Assembly (NCBI RefSeq): GCF_964253915.1 | Contig: NZ_CAXUSG020000022.1 | Span: 1 to 50,171 of the forward strand | From: Metarhizobium sp964253915 | GTDB lineage: Bacteria > Pseudomonadota > Alphaproteobacteria > Rhizobiales > Rhizobiaceae | Length of the DNA: 50,171 nt | Direction: 5' to 3' | Part shown: positions 33,816-42,714 of the stretch, piece after piece | How the letters are laid out: every line of letters begins with the position of its first letter | Numbering within the stretch: position 1 is the stretch's first letter | Notes under the pieces: model-generated | What the model was told of the DNA's origin: nothing | The model's database searches: none | The model's input: the letters and a program-made list of their open reading frames with translations, nothing else | Program-made: the position numbers and the translations under genes

Positions 33816-34193
33816 TTAGATTGCCGGGAGAGAATAGCGTGTGAGAACAGCCTCATCGCCCTCGATGCTGATCTCGATCACCTCGTTCAGGAGTTCTTCG
33901 CCGCCGGCAACTTCCTCCAGGATGAGTGTGAACAGGTCGCGCTGCAATGCCGGAACGACTTGAGGCACGATGATGACCAGGCCGGCATGGATCTCTTCGT
34001 TGCCGTAGAGTTTTCTGAAATCGCGCGCGTTGTTGGTGACAAAGGTGTAGTCCTCCGCAACGATGCGCGGCATCAGATCCCAATCCTTTTCGCCGCTCAA
34101 TCCCAACCAGTTCACATGGAAGCCATCGTGGCCGTTATCCTGAGCAACGGCCACGAGAGAGGTGTGCAGGCATTCATCAATCAGGAACTTCAC
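33816..34193 (-). CDS. DUF5615 PIN-like toxin
   Basis: A 125-aa PIN-like nuclease-fold protein. Asp6-Glu7 (LIDECL) and VTNNARDF (Asn54, Asn55, Asp58) are the acidic/polar residues conserved in this toxin family; a leucine-rich end follows. DUF5615 proteins pair with DUF433 antitoxins, and the partner is directly upstream, 4 bases away. The likely target is RNA, by family fold; not shown. The pair sits between traH and traM. Confidence 0.88.
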   Translation of the reverse strand: MKFLIDECLHTSLVAVAQDNGHDGFHVNWLGLSGEKDWDLMPRIVAEDYTFVTNNARDFRKLYGNEEIHAGLVIIVPQVVPALQRDLFTLILEEVAGGEELLNEVIEISIEGDEAVLTRYSLPAI

Positions 34194-34197
34194 GATA

Positions 34198-34821
34198 TCA
34201 GCTGCCGGAAGTTTTGCTGGCGGCCTTCGGAAGTGAGAGGCGCTTTGCCGATTTCACGGTCGCGCCAAGGTCGGAAAGCTTGCGAGGCCGGCCTCGAGCC
34301 GGATGAGCGGCAGTCCAGATTTCCGCGAGTTCGACCATACGTGTGGTGAGCGAAGGATACCCCTCGACAATTTCCTCGGTGGTCGCACCCTGGGCCTTCA
34401 TGGCGGCAATCGTCCTGACTGGAACGCGAGTCTTGCTGAAAACCGGTTCGCCGCCAAGAACACCCTTTACGCTTTCGATAACCCTTTCTGCTTCCCGAAG
34501 TGCCTCCGCACGTGCAGCAAGCTGTTGGCGTGCGCGGGCAACATCCACAATCAGATAGTCGTCTGCTCGAACAGTGTCGGCATCCGGATTTTGGTCTATC
34601 GTATCAAAGAGCCGCTGGCGACGCTCGGCCGACAGGATCGAGCCGACCCCATACCAGAGCTTGAGCCGCAGCAGGTCATCGTCAGAGAGCGCTCGCCCCT
34701 CGTCTTCAGCAAGGCGCCGGGCGATGATCCGTTTGTCGATTGCGTTGTGCACCGATTTCACGGCGATCTCGCTGACGGCAGCTGCTTCCGCAGGCGTATA
34801 GGCGCGTATCAACTGGGTCAT
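34198..34821 (-). CDS. DUF433 antitoxin-like protein
   Basis: A 207-aa protein whose C-terminal third is DUF433 (GVLGGEPVFSKTRVPVRTIA, then TTEEIVEGYPSLTTRMVELA), an HTH fold common in antitoxins. The N-terminal part (YTPAEAAAVSEIAVKSVHNAID) looks like a second helix-turn-helix, so the protein may bind its own promoter. The ATG at 34821 is 7 bases after AAGGAG; the ATG two codons earlier is too close. It precedes the DUF5615 gene. Confidence 0.88.
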   Translation of the reverse strand: MTQLIRAYTPAEAAAVSEIAVKSVHNAIDKRIIARRLAEDEGRALSDDDLLRLKLWYGVGSILSAERRQRLFDTIDQNPDADTVRADDYLIVDVARARQQLAARAEALREAERVIESVKGVLGGEPVFSKTRVPVRTIAAMKAQGATTEEIVEGYPSLTTRMVELAEIWTAAHPARGRPRKLSDLGATVKSAKRLSLPKAASKTSGS

Positions 34822-34936
34822 AATCATTCTCCTTGTGGAGAATATATAATAGCTTTGGTATCGGAAGTGAAGAGGCCTTTCCACGATCTGCAAACAAGCG
34901 GACTGAGGCCATCCAACTCCGAGGAAACCTTTTTCT

Positions 34937-35045
34937 TCAAGTCTCTTTGTCGGGCGTGACCAGTTCGACGTGGCTCACACCAAGCGCCTGCGCAATCCCG
35001 ACGCAGGCGGGCAAAATTTCGGCCGACCAACTTGCGCATATCCAT
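34937..35045 (-). pseudogene. XRE-family regulator with internal deletion
   Basis: MDMRKLVGRNFARLRR is the N-terminal helix of an XRE-type regulator. After a frame change at about the 17th codon comes IAQALGVSHVELV, which is the C-terminal end of such proteins; the recognition helices between are missing. Stop at 34937-34939. It may be the relic of a regulator of the nearby dyad. Confidence 0.6.
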
Positions 35046-35063
35046 GCGCGGAAGATCGACGTT

Positions 35064-35096
35064 TACATACTTTAAGTTTATCAACTATAGTATGTA
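35064..35096. promoter_or_regulatory. 33-bp dyad with 8-bp arms upstream of traM
   Basis: TACATACT (35064-35071) and AGTATGTA (35089-35096) are exact complements 17 bases apart; the centre is partly symmetrical too (AAGTT/AACT). It lies between the XRE relic and traM and is a likely operator of the lost regulator. Confidence 0.55.
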
Positions 35097-35184
35097 ATTG
35101 AGATTTAGACCGATTTGCCTTCGCGGATACCTCGTTCCAAAGAAGGTTTACACCGGCAGCATATGGGCGGTAATTGGACCGAAA

Positions 35185-35505
35185 ATGTTCAAAGCAAGTG
35201 CAGACGGGCCTGTGTCTGATTCCAAACTCATATTGCGCCCACTTATCGGATTGATGAGTGACCAGCCGCCCGAAGAGATAGAACGCCACGTCGTGCGCGA
35301 GATCGATAAGCATCGTCGTTTGCGCGATGACGCCGTGATGCTCGAAGCGAAGGTCGATGCCGCAGCTGACCCGGAGACGGCTCGCGAGGCAAGTCAGGCC
35401 TATATCAAGGCGATGATCGCCGTCCACGCGCAGCAGACGGTCGTATCGACGCTTCTTGATATCTTGGGCTACATACCGGACATGCCGAAATCAAAGGGCC
35501 ACTGA
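35185..35505 (+). CDS. traM: TraM quorum-sensing antiactivator
   Basis: A 106-aa helical protein of the TraM family, which binds TraR and blocks it until quorum. The match is across its length: KLILRPLIGLMSDQPPEEIE, then VREIDKHRRL, and the C-terminal helix HAQQTVVSTLLDILGYIP. The start at 35185 has GGACCGAAA before it; longer starts reach into the dyad. It converges on traR with 1 base between, as in Ti-type plasmids. Confidence 0.9.
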   Translation: MFKASADGPVSDSKLILRPLIGLMSDQPPEEIERHVVREIDKHRRLRDDAVMLEAKVDAAADPETAREASQAYIKAMIAVHAQQTVVSTLLDILGYIPDMPKSKGH

Positions 35506-35506
35506 G

Positions 35507-36208
35507 CTAGATCAGGCCAAACTCCTTGGCCATAGCTGTTGCCTGCGGCAAGCTCGTCGCTCCCAATGCCGACTTGGCGTTGCGGAGGAAGAACGCGACA
35601 TTGGCGTATGTGGTGTTCTCGATGATAGCAATGGCCTTCATCGATTTGCCCTCTGCAGACCAGCGCAGGCAGGTCAGTTCGTCGGACTTCATGCGAATGG
35701 GAGTGTGATGGGTCGGCTTTGCTCCCAGACCCTCAAGCCTTGAGTGCAGTTGCGCGACCGCAGAAGCGGCAAGAACCGGGTTCAGCGATTGCCCCAGGGC
35801 AAAGTCAGCTTCTTCCGAAGCCAGTGTGAGCATTGCCATCCGACCAAAGCCGGTCTTGATCGGAATTGTTATTCCGGAGCGGATCCCGAACTCCCCGGCT
35901 TCTCCGTAGAAGTTCCTGCGCTCCTTGCTCATCCTGAGCGATGCTTCGTTGGACCAGGCGAATGCCTCAAGTTGATCGCGTGCGCTCCGCACGACGGGAT
36001 CGATAAGAGCGTAGGATTTCTCGAAGTACCGCTGCTGCCACTCGACGTCATAGTTTGAGATCGCCGTCTGCGTCTCCGCCTGAAGATTGAGATAGGCATA
36101 GGCGCCAAATCCCGCTTCACGGCTTAACTTCTCCAAGGTCGCTTTCACCGTGGCTTCGTCATGCGCTAGGGCGACCTGTTCGGTCAAACGCTCAAACCAT
36201 TGGTTCAA
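35507..36208 (-). CDS. traR: TraR LuxR-type quorum activator
   Basis: A 233-aa LuxR-type activator. With a TTG start at 36208 (GGAGG 7 bases before it) the AHL-pocket residues number exactly as in Agrobacterium TraR: Tyr53, Trp57, Tyr61, Asp70 and Trp85. The C-terminal GerE-type HTH (DELTCLRWSAEGKSMKAIAI) is present. It needs an acyl-homoserine lactone; no traI is in the window. The preceding 220 bases to trbI hold no 18-bp tra box that I could find. Confidence 0.92.
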   Translation of the reverse strand: MNQWFERLTEQVALAHDEATVKATLEKLSREAGFGAYAYLNLQAETQTAISNYDVEWQQRYFEKSYALIDPVVRSARDQLEAFAWSNEASLRMSKERRNFYGEAGEFGIRSGITIPIKTGFGRMAMLTLASEEADFALGQSLNPVLAASAVAQLHSRLEGLGAKPTHHTPIRMKSDELTCLRWSAEGKSMKAIAIIENTTYANVAFFLRNAKSALGATSLPQATAMAKEFGLI

Positions 36209-36429
36209 TTCATGGCCTCCTTTGAGTGAGGGTATGAACGCAACAAGGTTGCAGTGATAAGTGGCAGTACCCTTTGTAGAGGGCTCGGAAGCTCCGAAAC
36301 GGAGGCGAAGCACACAATTGTGCCCGCCTAAAGCTGAGTATTAAGAGAAAGAATTTACCCACGCAAGATTGTATTATGTCATCGCGATTCAATTACATAG
36401 GTGATGACCAATTTGCGCCAAGGTCTGTT

Positions 36430-37728
36430 CTACTGCCGATATGAACTCGGGAAAATGATATCTTGATCGACCAACACGTTGAATTTGTAGCCGGGCCTGA
36501 TCTTGATGGTTGGCTGCACATTCAGATTTTTTGAGATCGTCTGTTCCGCCACACGGCCGAACGATTCGGCAAAATTTCGCCGCGCTGCATCTGAAGCCGT
36601 ATCCTGCGTGGCCAAGGTCGAACTCTCCGGCATCGACATATCGATCCCCGTGCCGATGATGGCAACAAGCGCGGCAGAGCCGAAGGTGCGCCAGAGATGG
36701 CGATCGACCTTGTCCTTGAAGCCGCCGTACCCCTCGGCATCCGTGCCCGACATCCCGCCGATCTGAAGCGTAGAACCATTGGGGAAGATCAGGTCGGTCC
36801 AGACGACCAGCACGCGCTCCTGTCCGAACGACACCTTGGAATCGTAGCGGCCAAACAGCTTGGCTCCTTGGGGGATAAGCAGCCGGTAGCCGGTGGCGCT
36901 GTCATAGACATTCTGGCTAACCTGCGCTGAGATCCTACCCGGTAGGTCTGAGTTCAACCCTGTGATCATCGTGGCGGGAATGACCGATCCCCGCTTCAAC
37001 TCGTAGGGCGAGAGCTGCGGGACGACCTGGTTCGGCAGATAACCAAGATCCTTGATGTCCTGGTTGAAAAAGTCCTCTTTCGAGGTCTGCCCGTTTTGAT
37101 CGACGTTCTGCCCAAGCAAGCCAGGCTTCATCGCAGCGCTGTAGAGATCGGATGCACTGTTCGTCGTGGCATCGAGCGGTTGGCGGGCGTCGGTCCTAGT
37201 CTCGGAGGCGCTCTTCTGGACCTCGGAAACGTCAACCTTAAGCGGTGAATCGAGCGCTGTTGCCCGTGCCTGGAGGCTTGCCATCCTCTGACGCTGCGCT
37301 TCGCGGAGAATCTGCTCGTCCTGTTCCCGCTTCAGCCGGGCCTTCCACTCGGCTTCCGGTTCGAGTTGCGAGCGCCGTTCCGTCCGGACCTCATTCTGCC
37401 GCTCCACGACGGCCTCTCTCACCGGCTCGCGTTCGACAACCACGGGGGTCGGCTGAAACACTTCGCGCTGCTCCGGTTCGCCTATGATCCCGTCCGACAC
37501 GCCTCTTTTCAGCTGATCGCCAAACGTTGTCGCCGGCGAGGCGGAGGTGGTGTCGAGCTCGTTCCCACGGTTGAAGGACAGACCGCGCCACGACAGGCCG
37601 ACGATGACGACGCCGAAGAACAGAACGATGATGACGATCGCTACGATGATCGGCAGGCGATTGAGGCGTCGCATACTCTGTTGATCGTCAGCATTGCCCG
37701 TCGTTCCGAGCTGAAGTGATTGAACCAT
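36430..37728 (-). CDS. trbI: TrbI conjugal transfer protein (VirB10-like)
   Basis: A 432-aa VirB10/TrbI protein: a short cytoplasmic N-terminus, one membrane span at residues 25-47, a long proline/glutamate/arginine coiled region (roughly 80-190) and a C-terminal beta-barrel domain (QVSQNVYDSATGYRLLIPQG, DLIFPNGSTLQIGG, GYKFNVLVDQDI). It links inner and outer membrane parts of the mating channel. GGAGGGGAGAAC precedes the ATG at 37728; the longer reading to 37923 overlaps trbH. Last gene of the trb operon. Confidence 0.93.
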   Translation of the reverse strand: MVQSLQLGTTGNADDQQSMRRLNRLPIIVAIVIIVLFFGVVIVGLSWRGLSFNRGNELDTTSASPATTFGDQLKRGVSDGIIGEPEQREVFQPTPVVVEREPVREAVVERQNEVRTERRSQLEPEAEWKARLKREQDEQILREAQRQRMASLQARATALDSPLKVDVSEVQKSASETRTDARQPLDATTNSASDLYSAAMKPGLLGQNVDQNGQTSKEDFFNQDIKDLGYLPNQVVPQLSPYELKRGSVIPATMITGLNSDLPGRISAQVSQNVYDSATGYRLLIPQGAKLFGRYDSKVSFGQERVLVVWTDLIFPNGSTLQIGGMSGTDAEGYGGFKDKVDRHLWRTFGSAALVAIIGTGIDMSMPESSTLATQDTASDAARRNFAESFGRVAEQTISKNLNVQPTIKIRPGYKFNVLVDQDIIFPSSYRQ

Positions 37729-37747
37729 GTTCTCCCCTCCTCTGCCC

Positions 37748-38185
37748 TCAGTTACGCTGCATGATCGAAAGCGGACTGGCGGGCGTCGCGCCCGCTGACG
37801 TCGCCGTGTAAGCCCGGCCGAGCGCAATGCCCGGCGTGCTGATCCGTGCAAGGACCTGCCCGTCGAAGCTGTCGATCGACCACGCAACCTCGACCGGCTT
37901 CTGATCCTTGCCGACTTTCCCATCGGCGATGACCGTGTATCCCCATCCCTTCAGCGCTGCCTCAAGAGCGGCGGCGTATTCTGAGGTGTCCTTGTCCATT
38001 TTGAGGGTCGTAGTGCCGGCCGGGCCGACCTGTTCGGCAAGCCGGCTTGCCATGTCGCCGGCGATGGCGCTCGCGGTGGCGCCAGTGACGGCAATCGGCG
38101 TGGAACTCGTGGTCAGAGTGTCATCCGCAGTCTGGCAGCCGGAAAGGACGGTGGTCATGATGATGGCGGCAAGGGTTTTTTTCAT
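37748..38185 (-). CDS. trbH: TrbH conjugal transfer lipoprotein
   Basis: A 145-aa lipoprotein with signal peptide and lipobox LSGC (Cys17). The downstream domain resembles the rhizobial TrbH family (VEVAWSIDSFDGQVLARIST). Located between trbG and trbI with 3 and 19 bases of spacing, the normal position. Its exact role in the mating channel is not known. Confidence 0.88.
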   Translation of the reverse strand: MKKTLAAIIMTTVLSGCQTADDTLTTSSTPIAVTGATASAIAGDMASRLAEQVGPAGTTTLKMDKDTSEYAAALEAALKGWGYTVIADGKVGKDQKPVEVAWSIDSFDGQVLARISTPGIALGRAYTATSAGATPASPLSIMQRN

Positions 38186-38188
38186 CGG

Positions 38189-39001
38189 TCAACCTCCTCG
38201 CCGGATCGTGATTTTCTGCTGGCGCCAGCCGACTCCGGAGACGAGCACAGCCTTGTCGACGGCGTAGTCGACGATCATCATGTCGTTCTTAATGCGATAG
38301 TTGACGATGCGGTTCTGGCCACCGCTGACGACGAACAGCACCGGCGCGTCCTGGCCGGAGATGGACCGAGGAAACTGGATGTAGGTCTTGGCGCCGTCGG
38401 AATAGACGCGCTTCGGCCGCCATGAGGCGCTACCACTGATCGAGTAGGAGAAGTTCAGCTTGTCGGGGGCGATCCCCGGAATGCCGCCGGTCTCAATCCG
38501 GGCATTGATGTCGGCCAGTTTGGTCGACACATCCTCCGGATATTCAAACCCGATGCGGGCCATGTACTGGCTGGGATGGGATTTGAGTTGGATATGATAG
38601 GTTCGCCGAGAGGTCGTAACAACCATCGATGTGACGAGGCCGGCCTCCGATGGCTTGACGATCAGGTGGATCGCCTGCCCACCGGTCGCCCCCGACGTCG
38701 CCGGTTCGACTTTCCACCGGACGGTGTCACCGACAAGCACGTCGCGGACGATCTCGCCGCCTTGCAGCTCGATGTCGCAAACCTGAAGCGGTGAGCAGAT
38801 AACAGAGGGCTGGGTTTCGCCGAACAGGAAGATGACCTTTCCATCAGGCCCGGTCGTCACCAGACCCGGCGTTCCCCGCCACTTCCGCGAGATATTGGTC
38901 CCCTTCACCTCGTTCGACGTCATGCTCTGCGACATCGCGCAGTCCGCAAGGACGAGCCCGGCCATGCAGCCGACGGCCGCGATCAATCCTGTTCTGTGCA
39001 T
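38189..39001 (-). CDS. trbG: TrbG conjugal transfer protein (VirB9-like)
   Basis: A 270-aa VirB9/TrbG periplasmic protein with an N-terminal signal peptide (HRTGLIAAVGCMAGLVLADC). The family pattern YHIQLKSHPSQYMARIGFEYP and SWRPKRVYSDGAKTYIQFP (residues 150-225) is present. Forms the outer-membrane ring with TrbI. The ATG at 39001 is chosen; the earlier start at 39052 lies in trbF. Confidence 0.92.
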   Translation of the reverse strand: MHRTGLIAAVGCMAGLVLADCAMSQSMTSNEVKGTNISRKWRGTPGLVTTGPDGKVIFLFGETQPSVICSPLQVCDIELQGGEIVRDVLVGDTVRWKVEPATSGATGGQAIHLIVKPSEAGLVTSMVVTTSRRTYHIQLKSHPSQYMARIGFEYPEDVSTKLADINARIETGGIPGIAPDKLNFSYSISGSASWRPKRVYSDGAKTYIQFPRSISGQDAPVLFVVSGGQNRIVNYRIKNDMMIVDYAVDKAVLVSGVGWRQQKITIRRGG

Positions 39002-39017
39002 GTGATTTCCCCTGCCC

Positions 39018-39680
39018 TTAAAGCTGTGCGGTCCAGTCGAAGTCCTGGACATAAAGACCGATCGGGTTGAGGCGGATAATCGCCTCGTCCTGTGGCGCCG
39101 TCAGCGCGACCGTCGCGATGCCGCGGAACCGCCTCGTGCCGGTCTCCTTGCCCTTGCGGTCGCGTTCGTATTCGGTCCAGTCGATCTGGTAGGTATGGTT
39201 GGACAGCGCCACGATGTTGTTGACCTCGATGGCAACGGTCGATGTCTTCGCCTTCTCGAACGGCGAGTTGCCGCGGAACCAGGCATTGATTTTCTGGGTC
39301 GAGGGATCGGACGTCCGGAGAAGCGCATAGGTCCTATCGATGTATTGCTTCTGCACTACCGCGTCGGGCGTGATCGATTTCAGGCTCGTGACAAAGTTGC
39401 CGAGTGTCGCGCGGACCACGCGAGCATCGGCATACTCGATCTGCTGGGGGAAGCCTGCTGTCACCGACGTGCCGAGCTTGTCGACCTCGACGATGTAGGG
39501 CACGAGCTTGACCTGTGTGCTGAGATACATGGCGTAGGTGAAGCCGATCACGGCCATCGATAGTCCGAGAATGCCGACGATCCGCCATGCGCGCGCGGCT
39601 TGGACATAGGATCCATATCGTTCCGTCCATTCCTGCCGCGCGGCAAGGTAAGGGCTATCGGGCGGCCGGTTTGCTGCCAT
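39018..39680 (-). CDS. trbF: TrbF conjugal transfer protein (VirB8-like)
   Basis: A 220-aa VirB8/TrbF protein: cytoplasmic N-terminus (YLAARQEWTERYGSYVQ), one membrane span at about residues 33-54, then the periplasmic alpha+beta domain (VRATLGNFVTSLKSITPD, RFRGIATVALTAP). An assembly factor of the type IV channel. Between trbL and trbG, as expected. Confidence 0.92.
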   Translation of the reverse strand: MAANRPPDSPYLAARQEWTERYGSYVQAARAWRIVGILGLSMAVIGFTYAMYLSTQVKLVPYIVEVDKLGTSVTAGFPQQIEYADARVVRATLGNFVTSLKSITPDAVVQKQYIDRTYALLRTSDPSTQKINAWFRGNSPFEKAKTSTVAIEVNNIVALSNHTYQIDWTEYERDRKGKETGTRRFRGIATVALTAPQDEAIIRLNPIGLYVQDFDWTAQL

Positions 39681-39700
39681 CGCGTTCTGCCTTTCTGATG

Positions 39701-40343
39701 TTACTTGTCGTTGCGTTCAGGCGGCGTTCTCGGTCCGCGTTGTCCCGTGCGGCTCTGATCGAGCTTGGCGTTGGCGAGCCCCATGATCGAGCCGGCATAA
39801 GCACCTGGCGAACCGATCGCCTTTTCCTTGGCGGCTGAGCCGGCTGCTTTCCCGGCTGATCCGATCCCGGCACCCATGCCGCGAAGTGCTGCGCCCGCCA
39901 CGGACGATCCCGCGGCCCGGGCGGATTGGGCTGCAGCCGCGCCGGCTCCGACGGCGCCCGCCGCGAGCGACGCCGCGCCAAGTGCAAATGATGCAGCCTG
40001 CCCCCCATGGCGGATGGCTTCCATGCCGCCGGAGACAGACGCGCCTTGAACGACCCCCTGGATAATCGTTGGCACGTACATCGAGATGATAAACACCACG
40101 ACTGAAATGCCGGCGATCGCCAAGGTGGTGATGAATTGATCGCTATCCGCTGTCGGTGCCTGCGCCAGGCCGAGTAGGACTTCCGAGCCGATTTTCGCGA
40201 TCATGACCAGTGCCATGAGCTTCATGCCGACGCCGAAGGCATAGAGTTCGCGACGAACCTTGTCGATCTCCAGCTTCAGCCGTGCGATCAGCGCCTCGGA
40301 ATGCGATACGAGTGTCAGTACCGGAGCAATACTCCCCAATAGT
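39701..40343 (-). pseudogene. trbL: trbL, C-terminal part only, cut by an ISL3 element
   Basis: The frame gives the C-terminal half of TrbL (VirB6-like multi-span channel protein): PVLTLVSHSEALIARLKLEI, then YAFGVGMKLMALVMIAKIGS, hydrophobic spans and an alanine/glycine-rich tail. Homology starts at about 40336, right at the end of the transposable element; the N-terminal half is missing and does not resume on the far side. An open reading into the element to 40396 has no native start. Confidence 0.85.
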
Positions 40344-42062
40344 GGGCTCTTCCGCAATTTCGGTGCAACTTTCTGAATCCTATTGATTCGACACACGAAT
40401 CAGCAGGAGCATGGAAATGGCGAAGCGCATCCTACCGTTGATCCCGCCGTCTTTGGTCGTTGATCACGTTGAGCAATCGAAAGAAGCAATAACGATTGAT
40501 TGTCGCTTCCGATCGACAGAAGCCAAATGTCCCGATTGCAGCCAAGCTTCGCACCGCCTTCATAGTCGCTACGAGCGGCGACTCGCCGACCTGCCATGGC
40601 AAGGGCGCGCGGTCACGATAACCCTGAGCGTTCGGCGCTTGCGCTGTAGCAACGAGAGATGCGGGAGGCGCATATTCGCCGAGAACGCAGGCGATGTGAG
40701 CTGGCGGCATCGTCGGCGCACCATCCGCCTGGAAGATGTCCATCGCAGCATCGGCATGGCATTGGGGGGAGAGGCAGGAATGAGGTTGGTCGCCCGCCTT
40801 GGTATCCCGGTGAGTGCAGACACTATTCTGCGGATTGCGCGGCGAGCATATCCCACCGGCGATTGCGAGGCGCCACGGATCCTCGGCGTCGATGACTGGG
40901 CTTGGCGGCGCGGGCAACGTTACCGGACGATCCTGGTCGATCTGGAAACGAACAACGTTGTCGATCTGCTGCCCGACCGCGAGAAGGACACGCTCTCTGA
41001 ATGGCTTGCGGATCATCCGGGTGTTGAAGTCATCGCCCGAGACAGAGCTGGCGCGTATGCGCGAGGAGCCCGGGAGGGAGCACCGAAAGCACAGCAGGTT
41101 GCCGATCGCTGGCACCTTTTGCGCAATTGTTCCGACGCCCTGCAGAATGTCGTGGAGCGTCGATACCGCGTTATCCGCGATGTCGGAAAGTCGCTTATGG
41201 CGCAGCTCGATACGGACGATCGAATGTGCGGTCAGGGAAAGAACGGAGAGCCGCTCCATGAACGCGCAGTCCGGCAACACGATAGTCGGCATCAAAGGCG
41301 GCTTGCTCTTTTTGAGGAGGTCATCCGACTGAATAGCCTGGGCTGGAGCCAATTGGCGATCAAGCGTGAGCTGGGTATCGACCTCAAAACCATACGGAAA
41401 TGGCTGAAAGACAATCAACCTGGGACATGGAAACGCACGATCTTCACGGAGAACCCGGCAGATGCCCATGGCGATTACGTCCGCAGGCGCTGGCTTGAAG
41501 GTTGCCGCAATGCGACGCGCTTTTACAGGAAGGTGTCCGATCGGGGTTATCGTGAGAGCATAAAGACCTTTCGCCAATGGGTGAAGGTAAGGCTGCGCGA
41601 CGACGTCCCTGCACCTTCATTGTTTCGGGCCTCGCGCAAATCGTCATGGCGCACGCCTTCATCCAGGCACACTGCTCGTCTTTTAACAGCTGAAGTTGAT
41701 ACTCTTTCGCGAAACGACCGCGCTTTTGTGCATGCTATTTCCTCGGCCTCATCGGAAGTTGCCGCTGCTGCCGATCTGGCACGACGATTCCAATCTATGA
41801 TCTGCAATCGGGAGATCGCTGCGCTGGGCCCATGGCTGCAAGACGCCACCGGCGGGCCGATGTCATCGTTCGCGCGTGGGATCAGTCGTGACAAAGACGC
41901 GGTTCATGCCGCGTTGTCGATGCCCTGGAGTACCGGTCCGGTCGAGGGAAAAATTAACAAGCTGGAGCTCATCAAGCGTTCCATGTATGGCAGAGCCGGG
42001 ATGGACCTTCTGCGTTCACGCATAATTGGAACTTGATTGGCACCGAAATTGCGGAAGAGCCC
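40344..42062 (+). mobile_element. ISL3-family insertion sequence
   Basis: Terminal inverted repeats of 23 bp match exactly: GGGCTCTTCCGCAATTTCGG... at 40344-40366 and its complement at 42040-42062. Similarity goes on outward for about 20 bases (16 of 20 identical), so the true ends may be a little further out, near 40334 and 42072. The 8-bp flanks (CCAATAGT left, ACTTCTGG right) are not direct repeats, and trbL does not resume on the right, which points to a deletion at one side after insertion. It encodes one transposase. Confidence 0.85.
40411..42036 (+). CDS. tnpA: ISL3-family transposase
   Basis: A 541-aa DDE transposase of the ISL3 family. An N-terminal zinc-finger-like domain (CPDCSQASHRLHSRYER; CSNERCGRRIF) is followed by the catalytic core with LGVDDWAWRRGQRYRTILVD, ARDRAGAYARGAREGAPKA, QQVADRWHLLRN, and the late GPVEGKINKLELIKRSMYGRA containing the E of DDE. 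No frameshift is visible, so it may be active. The second ATG (MAKRIL) is the more usual start. Confidence 0.93.
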   Translation: MEMAKRILPLIPPSLVVDHVEQSKEAITIDCRFRSTEAKCPDCSQASHRLHSRYERRLADLPWQGRAVTITLSVRRLRCSNERCGRRIFAENAGDVSWRHRRRTIRLEDVHRSIGMALGGEAGMRLVARLGIPVSADTILRIARRAYPTGDCEAPRILGVDDWAWRRGQRYRTILVDLETNNVVDLLPDREKDTLSEWLADHPGVEVIARDRAGAYARGAREGAPKAQQVADRWHLLRNCSDALQNVVERRYRVIRDVGKSLMAQLDTDDRMCGQGKNGEPLHERAVRQHDSRHQRRLALFEEVIRLNSLGWSQLAIKRELGIDLKTIRKWLKDNQPGTWKRTIFTENPADAHGDYVRRRWLEGCRNATRFYRKVSDRGYRESIKTFRQWVKVRLRDDVPAPSLFRASRKSSWRTPSSRHTARLLTAEVDTLSRNDRAFVHAISSASSEVAAAADLARRFQSMICNREIAALGPWLQDATGGPMSSFARGISRDKDAVHAALSMPWSTGPVEGKINKLELIKRSMYGRAGMDLLRSRIIGT

Positions 42063-42099
42063 ACTTCTGGGGAAAATTCACGCGGCATTGACAGACGTC

Positions 42100-42693
42100 C
42101 TATCGCATGTGCTTAAGGCGCTCTGCCTTGATTTGGGCAGTATCGTATGGATCGAGAGTGTCATCGAATTTCGACCAGCCTTCTTGCTCATACGTCCTGC
42201 GGCGAACGTCTGGATCGACCCACGAAGTGCGCTTCAGAATTTCATTGGCTTCTGGTTCAAGAACATCGTCGACCTTCGCAGTTACCAAGGTGCCGCCTCG
42301 CCGAACACCTTCCGCATAAAAATGCGCACGGTCCTCTGGCACACCTGAGCCGGTCAAGGCGCCAATCAAGCCGCCAACGGCGCCGCCGGTTGCTGCTCCG
42401 GCAAGGGCGCCAACAGCGGTGGCTGCGAGCCAACCGGCTGCTACGACGGGACCCACGCCGGGGATTGCCATAATGCCCAATCCCGTTAGAAGGCCTCCAG
42501 CGCCGCCTACAGCCGCCCCTATCCCCGCACCGGTGCCGGCACCTTCGGCGGCGTTTGTGTCGCCGACCTCGTGCTCAGTCGAGCTGTTGGAGATGATGCT
42601 GATATCCGACGAAGGCACGCCTCGTACTTCGAGTGCGTTTACGGCCTGCTGTGCATCCCGATAATCGTCGAAAAGTCCGGTTACAGTTTTCAT
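42100..42693 (-). CDS. YflT-like general stress protein with glycine-rich membrane segment
   Basis: A 197-aa protein starting with the heat-induced stress YflT-type domain (VTGLFDDYRDAQQAVNALEV; ISIISNSS), followed by a long Gly/Ala-rich, hairpin-like hydrophobic section (GIGAAVGGAGGLLTGLG... LAGAATGGAVGGLIG) and a polar tail with RAHFYAEGVRRGGTLVTAKV. Members are stress-related and common in rhizobia; function unknown. It starts 21 bases after the PepSY-like gene, so it is in one operon with it. Confidence 0.8.
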   Translation of the reverse strand: MKTVTGLFDDYRDAQQAVNALEVRGVPSSDISIISNSSTEHEVGDTNAAEGAGTGAGIGAAVGGAGGLLTGLGIMAIPGVGPVVAAGWLAATAVGALAGAATGGAVGGLIGALTGSGVPEDRAHFYAEGVRRGGTLVTAKVDDVLEPEANEILKRTSWVDPDVRRRTYEQEGWSKFDDTLDPYDTAQIKAERLKHMR

Positions 42694-42714
42694 ATCTTGT
42701 TCCTACTCAGCCAA

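Noticed and set aside
36303..36330. CACAATTGTG palindrome as a TraR tra box
   Set aside because: It is shorter and unlike the 18-bp tra box; no ATGTGCAGATCTGCACAT-like site was seen near traR or the tra genes.
40432..41577. 381-codon open frame on the minus strand
   Set aside because: Antisense to the ISL3 transposase, which has full family motifs.
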